Shown here piece by piece: positions 6,617 through 11,340 of a DNA stretch of 11,340 nt. Source of the DNA: JBBQIY01 sp964553035. GTDB taxonomy: Bacteria; Verrucomicrobiota; Kiritimatiellia; RFP12; UBA3636. The number at the start of each line of letters is the position of its first letter. Within the stretch, counting starts at the first letter, position 1. Location of the stretch: assembly GCA_964553035.1 (NCBI GenBank), contig CAZKJH010000122.1:1-11340 (forward strand), in the 5' to 3' direction. The notes beneath the pieces are model-generated. The model did no database searches. It was not told the origin of the DNA and saw only the letters and a program-made list of their open reading frames with translations. Position numbers and translations under genes: made by a program.

Positions 6617-8329
6617 TCAAGTTTTCTCCAGCTCTGAGTAACTCTTAAAAAGAGACAGGCTGGAAACAATCATCAACGCCACAGCGAGAATGAGAAGCAA
6701 AACGCAGAGCACTCCTAGCGTTCGGTTCTGGTTAGGCGCGAACTCCTTTACAGCGAGTTGATAGAGACCTGTCCCACTGACCGCAAGCATGATCGCCATA
6801 GGAACCAAGGCGATGATCGGTTTTGCCTTGCGGCGGATCAACCAGAGCGATGCCACCAGAAGCGTCAGCGCGGCGAGGAGCTGATTCGAAGCACCAAAAA
6901 CGGGCCAAATCCGAGAGCCTTCGCCCATTGCAAGCCATGCGCTCAACAACACGCATGCGGCTGTCGCCACATACATATTGGAGAACACGCGGGCAACTAG
7001 ACGTGGTCTTACAACGGGATTCTGATCGAGAGAATCCGCACTGAGAGCTGCACGAGCTGGTTCAAAAAGTTCTTGGACCGTGAAGCGTGCAAGGCGTGTC
7101 GCCGTATCCAGTGTCGTTAGCAGGAAGGCGGAGACGGAGAGGGATACGAATGCCCTGCCGATCTCCCGGCTCACTCCAAACCGAGTCCCAAACTCAGCAA
7201 GTCCCTGCGCAAACAAAACTGGAGCCGAAATACCAGTTGCCACCTTCTCTGCAATGACCTCTTTAGTAAGATAACCGACAGCGATTAGCGAGACGATACC
7301 GAGGACACCTTCGACGAGCATCCCTCCGTAAGCAACAGGGCGGATGTGTTCCTCCCGGTCAATCTGCTTACTTGACGTTCCCGAAGCAACAAGCGAATGA
7401 AAACCGGAACAAGCACCACAAGCAACAGTAATAAAGAGAAATGGGAAAATACCCGTATCGGATCCCTTAAAATCGGCTGCAAGAAAACCTTCAAACGCAG
7501 GAAGTTTAAGTTCTGGGCGATAGACGACAATTCCAACGAGTCCGAAAACGAGCAGCGCGTAAAGGAGATAGGAATTCAAGTAGTCACGAGGTTGAAGTAA
7601 AGTCCACACAGGAAGCACGGAAGCGAAAGCTGCGTAGACCATCAGCAAGGCAACCCAGATGGTGCGGGTCTGTTGCGCAGAGAAACCAAAAATCTTTTCA
7701 ATGTCCAATGGGATGATGGCTCCGAGCCAAATAAAGAAGAACACGAGCGGCACGAAAATCAGTGAGGCTTTTAAGATCGAAACGCCCTTCTTGTAGACAA
7801 GGACACCGAAAATGGGTGCAATCAAAATGAAGAGAATGGAGGATGTCGCTACGCCTGGAGCCGCCACAAAACCATCGGCAACAAACCCTGCGAAAACAGC
7901 CACCACGAGGATCAGCGATGCGACGCAAAAAAACAGAAACAATTGACGTCCAGCATATCCCACATACTGCTCGATAACCGAGGCGATGCTATGTCCCTTG
8001 TTGCGGACACTCAGCATCATCGCGGCCATGTCATGCATGGCACCGATAAACACACAACCGAAGAGAAGCCAGATCGCCACAGGCCCCCATCCAAAGTAAG
8101 CTGCAAGAATTGGACCTACGATCGGCCCCACACCAGCGATACTGGCGAAATGGTGTCCAAAGAGGATAAAAGGCTTGGTCGGGACATAATCCACGTCATC
8201 TCGCATCGTGTGTGCAGGGGTCAGACGTGACTTCTCAATGCCAAAAAGGGACTCCAAAAAAGCTCCGTAGAACCGGTATCCCAACCCGTAAAACATGAGC
8301 GCTACGATCAAAAGCAAAAGCCCATTCAT
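6617..8329 (-). CDS. cstA: CstA-family carbon starvation protein, pyruvate/peptide transporter (570 aa)
   Basis: Polytopic inner-membrane transporter of the CstA family. Family landmarks are the N-terminus MNGLLLLIVALMFYGLGYRFY, the block GHHFASIAGVGPIVGPILA (58-76), GAMHD (96-100), and WPVFGASNQLLAAL near the C-terminus. Hydrophobic helices fill nearly the whole chain. In Escherichia coli CstA is a starvation-induced transporter linked to pyruvate and peptide uptake, with about 700 residues; this shorter form is common in other phyla. I place the start at the ATG at 8329, where the family N-terminus begins and a GGAG box lies 7 bases upstream; a reading 21 codons longer (to 8392) would overlap the stem-loop after yebC. 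ndk follows 20 bases after the stop. No regulatory element is evident. Confidence 0.93.
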   Translation of the reverse strand: MNGLLLLIVALMFYGLGYRFYGAFLESLFGIEKSRLTPAHTMRDDVDYVPTKPFILFGHHFASIAGVGPIVGPILAAYFGWGPVAIWLLFGCVFIGAMHDMAAMMLSVRNKGHSIASVIEQYVGYAGRQLFLFFCVASLILVVAVFAGFVADGFVAAPGVATSSILFILIAPIFGVLVYKKGVSILKASLIFVPLVFFFIWLGAIIPLDIEKIFGFSAQQTRTIWVALLMVYAAFASVLPVWTLLQPRDYLNSYLLYALLVFGLVGIVVYRPELKLPAFEGFLAADFKGSDTGIFPFLFITVACGACSGFHSLVASGTSSKQIDREEHIRPVAYGGMLVEGVLGIVSLIAVGYLTKEVIAEKVATGISAPVLFAQGLAEFGTRFGVSREIGRAFVSLSVSAFLLTTLDTATRLARFTVQELFEPARAALSADSLDQNPVVRPRLVARVFSNMYVATAACVLLSAWLAMGEGSRIWPVFGASNQLLAALTLLVASLWLIRRKAKPIIALVPMAIMLAVSGTGLYQLAVKEFAPNQNRTLGVLCVLLLILAVALMIVSSLSLFKSYSELEKT

Positions 8330-8381
8330 TAACAGACTCCGTGTGTGAAATTGCGATGTAAACGCTGAGAGCAACCAAACA

Positions 8382-8413
8382 CGGGAACCCACATAAATGA
8401 TGTCGGGTTCCCG
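8382..8413 (-). terminator. Stem-loop terminator after yebC
   Basis: CGGGAACCC (8382-8390) and GGGTTCCCG (8405-8413) form a perfect 9-bp inverted repeat, extended inward by ACAT/ATGT with one bulged base and a 5-base loop. It lies 9 bases beyond the yebC stop on the minus strand. The tract after the stem on that strand is TGTTTGG, only moderately U-rich, so termination may be partial and allow read-through into cstA. Confidence 0.65.
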
Positions 8414-8422
8414 CCTTATCGA

Positions 8423-9175
8423 TTACGATTCTTCGGCTTGCGCCATAAGATCGTCGCTGATATCCGCATCATGATAGACATCCTGAACATCTTCGCTGTC
8501 TTCAAGTGCATCGATGAACTTCAGAAGCGACTTCAACTTTCCGAGATCTTCTACTTCTTTCATGACCATCGGCAGGTAAGCTAGCTCGGAGCTGACCGTT
8601 GCAATGCCGACGGTCTCGAGTGCTGTAGCAACAGCCTGATAAGCAGACGGCTGCGTCAGGATCTCGTATCCCTGGTCATCCGTAATCATGTCGTCTGCGC
8701 CCGCATCAAGAACAATGCCCATAAGCGTATCTTCATCAGAAGCTGCCTTTTCGACAATGAGCTGTCCGCGACGTTCAAAATTGCGCGAAACAGATCCTCG
8801 TGAGGCAAACTCTGTCCCGTTACGTTTAAAGATATGTCCCACTTCAGCGGCGGCACGGTTCTTGTTGCTGGTCAGAACATTAACCACAAGCCCAATTCCT
8901 CCGGAAGCGTAACCCTCGTAGGTTATCTCCTCAAGTGCCTCGGAAGCCAATTCTCCGGTTCCTTTTTTGATCGCCTTGTCGATATTGTCGCTCGGCATGT
9001 TGATCGACTTGGCCTTCTGAATCAGCGTCCTCAGCGTAGGATTTGTCGCCGGATCTCCGCTGGTTCTGCATGCGATGGTAATTTCCTTCGCAATCTTGCT
9101 GAACATCTTGCCACGCTTGGCGTCGGCAGCGCCTTTTTTATGCTTAATTGTTGCCCATTTACTATGACCACTCAT
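8423..9175 (-). CDS. yebC: YebC/PmpR (TACO1) family protein (250 aa)
   Basis: The diagnostic N-terminus MSGHSKWATIKHKKGAADAKRGKMFSK is present, followed by the typical AKSINMPSDNIDKAIKKGTG, YEGYASGGIGLVV and NKNRAAAEVGHIFKRNGTEF blocks. Length matches the family's usual 240-250 residues. The family was annotated as transcriptional regulators (PmpR); more recent work points to a ribosome-associated role that relieves stalling, as for mitochondrial TACO1. The start at 9175 is fixed by the family N-terminus and by a GGAG box 6 bases upstream; an in-frame extension to 9238 has no similarity support. The gene lies about 90 bases after the radical SAM gene and is bounded downstream by a stem-loop. 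In many bacteria yebC neighbours ruvC; that gene is not seen here. Confidence 0.97.
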   Translation of the reverse strand: MSGHSKWATIKHKKGAADAKRGKMFSKIAKEITIACRTSGDPATNPTLRTLIQKAKSINMPSDNIDKAIKKGTGELASEALEEITYEGYASGGIGLVVNVLTSNKNRAAAEVGHIFKRNGTEFASRGSVSRNFERRGQLIVEKAASDEDTLMGIVLDAGADDMITDDQGYEILTQPSAYQAVATALETVGIATVSSELAYLPMVMKEVEDLGKLKSLLKFIDALEDSEDVQDVYHDADISDDLMAQAEES

Positions 9176-9219
9176 GTCTTTCTCCGTTTTTTCGGGCGGA
9201 CTCCTCCACCCTTGACCTT

Positions 9220-9236
9220 GCCACAAAACGTGTGGC
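9220..9236. other. Small inverted repeat between the radical SAM gene and yebC
   Basis: GCCACA (9220-9225) and TGTGGC (9231-9236) form a 6-bp stem with a 5-base loop, followed on neither strand by a U-run. It could be a weak terminator or an mRNA hairpin in the yebC leader. Evidence is limited to the symmetry. Confidence 0.3.
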
Positions 9237-9265
9237 ACTATGATATTTTAGTTGTTAAATTCTGA

Positions 9266-10198
9266 TTAAACTGCAACGGGCATCGTTCCCGTTATACCGC
9301 TCCCAGATCGCATGTTGCGTCCCAGAAGATCATCGTCGGCCGTCGAGGATCCATACTCCTGCACCCAGCCGTTTTCAAAACCAAGTCGCTCAACGCTATC
9401 GGTAACCGTCTCATATTCTTCTTGGGTGACCCCGCGGTTCCATCCATCCCGTTGAAGTGCCGTATGCACAGGTGTATACTGAGACATCACGCTAAGTGAG
9501 ACATCGTTTCCGACATTGTCAGCAAGCCATTCAAGACTCGAAACAGCTTCATCTGAATGCCCGGGTAGTACCAGAATTCTGACGATGACACCACTGACGG
9601 CAATACCAGCCGAATCCGTCACCAGCGGCCCCACTTCCTGGCAACACCACTTCGTAAATGCACGTGCCTTCTCCGGATAATCTGGAGCCCCGGAACCCTC
9701 GCGTGCTAGATCATCTGAAGAATACCGCAAGTCGGTCAAAACAATATCCATCAGATCCCGATACCGCAACGCAACTTCCACACGCTCGTATCCACTTGTA
9801 TTGTAGACGAAAGGCAAGCGAATTCCTTTCTGCCGCAGATTCTTTGCAGCCGCCTCAATGAACGGAAGCCACGGACCTGGCGTCACAAGATTCCAGTTGT
9901 GACAGCCCGCCGCCGCTAAGTCTCTAAAAACCTGCTCCAACCCTGATGTGCCTATCAACTCCCCTTCCCCACATGCGCTCCACGGGTAATTCTGGCAATA
10001 AATGCACCCAAGTGTGCAGTGCGAAAAAAAAACCGTCCCAGATCCGTTACTGCCGGAAAGTGGCGGTTCTTCTCCCATATGAGGTCCCCATCGGAACGCT
10101 TTCACCTGTGCCCCAGCGCGACAAAACCCAGTCGCACCGGCCAGCCTGTCGGCTGCGCACATGCGTGGGCAAAGATCACACTTAAGCAGTTCTTTCAT
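9266..10198 (-). CDS. PflX-like (COG1313) radical SAM protein (310 aa)
   Basis: A radical SAM enzyme related to pyruvate-formate-lyase-activating proteins. The 4Fe-4S cluster motif CTLGCIYC (CxxxCxxC) gives C61, C65 and C68. An N-terminal cysteine cluster, CDLCPRMC plus GFC (C7, C10, C14, C26), is typical of the COG1313/PflX group and may bind a second metal centre. GSGTVFFSHC and YCQN blocks also fit. The substrate of this group is unknown to me, and no obvious glycyl-radical partner is in the window. I favour the ATG at 10198 because the family N-terminus starts at the cysteine cluster; GTG at 10225 or TTG at 10237 are possible alternatives, and no start has a strong Shine-Dalgarno. The gene stands 186 bases after tetR and before yebC; no functional link is evident. 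Confidence 0.85.
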   Translation of the reverse strand: MKELLKCDLCPRMCAADRLAGATGFCRAGAQVKAFRWGPHMGEEPPLSGSNGSGTVFFSHCTLGCIYCQNYPWSACGEGELIGTSGLEQVFRDLAAAGCHNWNLVTPGPWLPFIEAAAKNLRQKGIRLPFVYNTSGYERVEVALRYRDLMDIVLTDLRYSSDDLAREGSGAPDYPEKARAFTKWCCQEVGPLVTDSAGIAVSGVIVRILVLPGHSDEAVSSLEWLADNVGNDVSLSVMSQYTPVHTALQRDGWNRGVTQEEYETVTDSVERLGFENGWVQEYGSSTADDDLLGRNMRSGSGITGTMPVAV

Positions 10199-10384
10199 CG
10201 TTTTAGACGTCTCAAAGGGGTTCACAACACTCGGCAAATAAGGGAATTAAGTGTCGCACGTATTGAGGGACTAAGTCAACTCAAAAAATCGAACCCCCTC
10301 TTTAAGCCCACAACTTCCGAAACACGGTTGCCAAAAGATGCAATCGGACAGGACTTCCACCTGCCCCTTCTCCCTCTTTTTTAC

Positions 10385-11041
10385 TCAATAAATTGCGTTT
10401 GATTTGAACGAAAGCCTCACAAAAATGTTACCGGTGATCTGCTTTCGCATCATCGAAATCCATTTGTGACGGGTTATCGCCTGACAGATAACAATCTTAT
10501 CCCACGGCGGATCACGATGCATAAAACTTGTACATTGCCCAAGGAAAGAAACGTAAACACACTGCACATCTTCCTCGGAAGCTTCGGGCATCGCCATCTT
10601 CACAAGTTTTCGAAATGTCAAAACAATAGGGTTAAAGAATTCATTAAACAGCTCCGTACAGGACTGGGTCGGCATACTCCGTTCACGAGCAATCAGAAGA
10701 CGAAGGAGCGATACGTCGGGATCGTCTTTCATAAACAGGTTAAGCATGAAGCTAACCCAAGAATCAACAGCAGACTCCCACGTCTTTTGATCCACAACGG
10801 TAGAAGCAATCCCTGTCATAGGTTTTCCGAGCTTTTCGAACGCTTCATTAAAAATCGCTTCGTAGAGTGCAGCTTTCGACCGGAAATAATAGTTTACAGA
10901 CGCACCATTGACTTTCGCCTTTTGCGAAATCATCCGTATCGTCGTATCTCTAAACCCATTTTTGGCAAAGAGTTCTTTTGCCGCATCGAGAATCTGCCAG
11001 TATGTCGGTAGCGTCTTCGTATCCTCTCTCGTTGTGCTCAT
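10385..11041 (-). CDS. TetR-family transcriptional regulator, CecR-like (218 aa)
   Basis: The N-terminal TetR DNA-binding domain is clear: ILDAAKELFAKNGFRDTTIRMISQKAKVNGASVNYYFRSKAALYEAIF, with the recognition helix and the conserved NYYF at about residues 46-53. The C-terminal ligand domain contains LLRLLIARERSMPT and a later FLGQCTSF segment, as in CecR (formerly DUF1956) regulators, which often control nearby efflux or export genes. No transporter of that kind lies in the window; the target may be beyond the right edge or the gene itself. The start at 11041 gives the usual short tail before the first helix and has AAGAGG 6 bases upstream; the frame stays open to 11116 without support for an earlier start. 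A promoter and repeated motifs lie upstream. The gap 10199-10384 shows no gene or clear terminator. Confidence 0.9.
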   Translation of the reverse strand: MSTTREDTKTLPTYWQILDAAKELFAKNGFRDTTIRMISQKAKVNGASVNYYFRSKAALYEAIFNEAFEKLGKPMTGIASTVVDQKTWESAVDSWVSFMLNLFMKDDPDVSLLRLLIARERSMPTQSCTELFNEFFNPIVLTFRKLVKMAMPEASEEDVQCVYVSFLGQCTSFMHRDPPWDKIVICQAITRHKWISMMRKQITGNIFVRLSFKSNAIY

Positions 11042-11120
11042 GAGTCGCCTCTTCCTGCTGATCGTCTTGCCTTGGCTGAAAACAACCAATTGAAAACAAA
11101 ACTCTAAAAATTTCAAACAG

Positions 11121-11147
11121 AATATACCAGTTTGGCGGTTCCGTCAA
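11121..11147 (-). promoter_or_regulatory. Probable promoter of the tetR gene
   Basis: On the minus strand TTGACG (11147-11142) and TATATT (11126-11121) each match five of six sigma-70 consensus bases. The spacing is 15, short but helped by an extended -10 TGG just before TATATT. The predicted start site lies about 70-75 bases before the ATG at 11041. Confidence 0.55.
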
Positions 11148-11171
11148 GCCAATTTTGGACAGCCAATTTTG
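11148..11171. promoter_or_regulatory. Direct repeat upstream of the tetR promoter, possible operator
   Basis: GCCAATTTTG occurs twice, at 11148-11157 and 11162-11171, with a period of 14 bases, abutting the -35 box. The first copy extends to CCAATTTTGG, an inverted repeat with a 2-base centre. TetR regulators commonly bind palindromes next to their own promoters, so an autoregulatory site is possible. Assignment is by position only. Confidence 0.35.
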
Positions 11172-11188
11172 CCCGCGAATTGTAAGAT

Positions 11189-11209
11189 GTACTGCACGGA
11201 GTCCAGTAC
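11189..11209. other. Stem-loop in the intergenic region
   Basis: GTACTG (11189-11194) and CAGTAC (11204-11209) form a perfect 6-bp stem with a 9-base loop. It is the first of several consecutive stem-loops running to the window end. Confidence 0.4.
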
Positions 11210-11227
11210 CAGCGCAGCACACACCTT

Positions 11228-11291
11228 CACCTGAGAGTCCCCTGGGACCCGGGGAGCCCGAAAGGGCTCTCTGGGAGGGACTCGTAAGGTG
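11228..11291 (+). other. Long composite hairpin with GAAA tetraloop next to the putative intron end
   Basis: Outer stem CACCT (11228-11232) with AGGTG (11287-11291); a small GA/GTA internal loop; then GAGTCCC (11235-11241) with GGGACTC (11277-11283); a bulge; then a 12-bp helix (11248-11259 with 11264-11275, including two G-T pairs) capped by GAAA (11260-11263). It is GC-rich, unlike the neighbouring AT-rich promoter region. The outer stem overlaps the first three bases of the proposed intron (GTG), and a second CACCTT copy at 11222-11227 could pair there instead. Confidence 0.7.
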
Positions 11292-11340
11292 CGCCCCCCG
11301 GGGGCATAGGTGTTAAGTTAAGGGGTGGAAGTTAGCGGTT
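11289..11340 (+). mobile_element. Putative group II intron, 5' end (runs off the window)
   Basis: At 11289 the plus strand reads GTGCGCC, matching the group II 5' consensus GUGYG. It is followed by a C/G-rich palindrome (11293-11305) and then AGGTGTTAAGTTAAG (11308-11322). From memory this resembles the start of domain I in bacterial introns such as Ll.LtrB (GUGCGCCC...AGGGUGUUAAGUCAAG). Only 52 bases are visible, so the reverse-transcriptase/maturase gene, domain V and the 3' end are out of view. The orientation opposes all genes in the window. A strong hairpin lies immediately 5', as at group IIC insertion sites, but the domain I sequence looks less like class C, so the class is open. Other structured RNAs remain possible. 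Confidence 0.55.

Noticed and set aside
10199..10384. Terminator after tetR
   Set aside because: Only short imperfect repeats such as CCG/CGG around a 5-base loop were seen, with no U-run; not supportable.
11228..11291. Integron attC site or ordinary Rho-independent terminator
   Set aside because: No core GTTRRRY/RYYYAAC pairs were seen and no U-tract follows the stem; no plus-strand gene ends upstream of it.

Overview
The window looks like part of a bacterial chromosome from the PVC superphylum, perhaps Kiritimatiellota or a relative. This is inferred from protein style: secreted proteins with DxDGDGxxD calcium-binding repeats, a LamG-like C-terminus and a tandem-domain nucleoside diphosphate kinase. 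No rRNA or other taxonomic marker is present, so the assignment is tentative. Every protein-coding gene I can support lies on the minus strand and reads from high to low coordinates.

Region 1 (1-5249) is one tightly packed minus-strand gene series. In transcription order it holds a secreted LamG-like protein (5249-4491), an 845-residue exported calcium-binding metalloprotease-like protein (4487-1950), and two 252-residue secreted paralogues of unknown function (1949-1191 and 920-162). It ends with the first 37 codons of a class I SAM-dependent DNA methyltransferase (113-1), cut by the window edge. The two paralogues come from a head-to-tail duplication of about 1.02 kb. The copied unit also carried the last part of the protease gene, leaving a frameshifted protease tail (1191-924) with its HExxH motif between the two copies. 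The duplicated tail ends in the ribosome binding site of the gene after it, so the copied unit brought its own translation start.

Region 2 (5454-9175) is housekeeping and transport. cstA (8329-6617) is followed 20 bases later by a tandem-domain ndk (6596-5454), probably as one operon. yebC (9175-8423) lies upstream and is separated from cstA by a good stem-loop.

Region 3 (9266-11041) holds a PflX-like (COG1313) radical SAM protein and a TetR/CecR-type regulator with a clear promoter upstream.

Region 4 (about 11148-11340) holds no protein gene. It contains a direct repeat that may be an operator, then a run of strong stem-loops. At 11289 begins a plus-strand sequence resembling the 5' end of a group II intron, running off the window. 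The most interesting items are this intron end with its abutting 5' hairpin, and the duplicated secreted protease/partner cassette.
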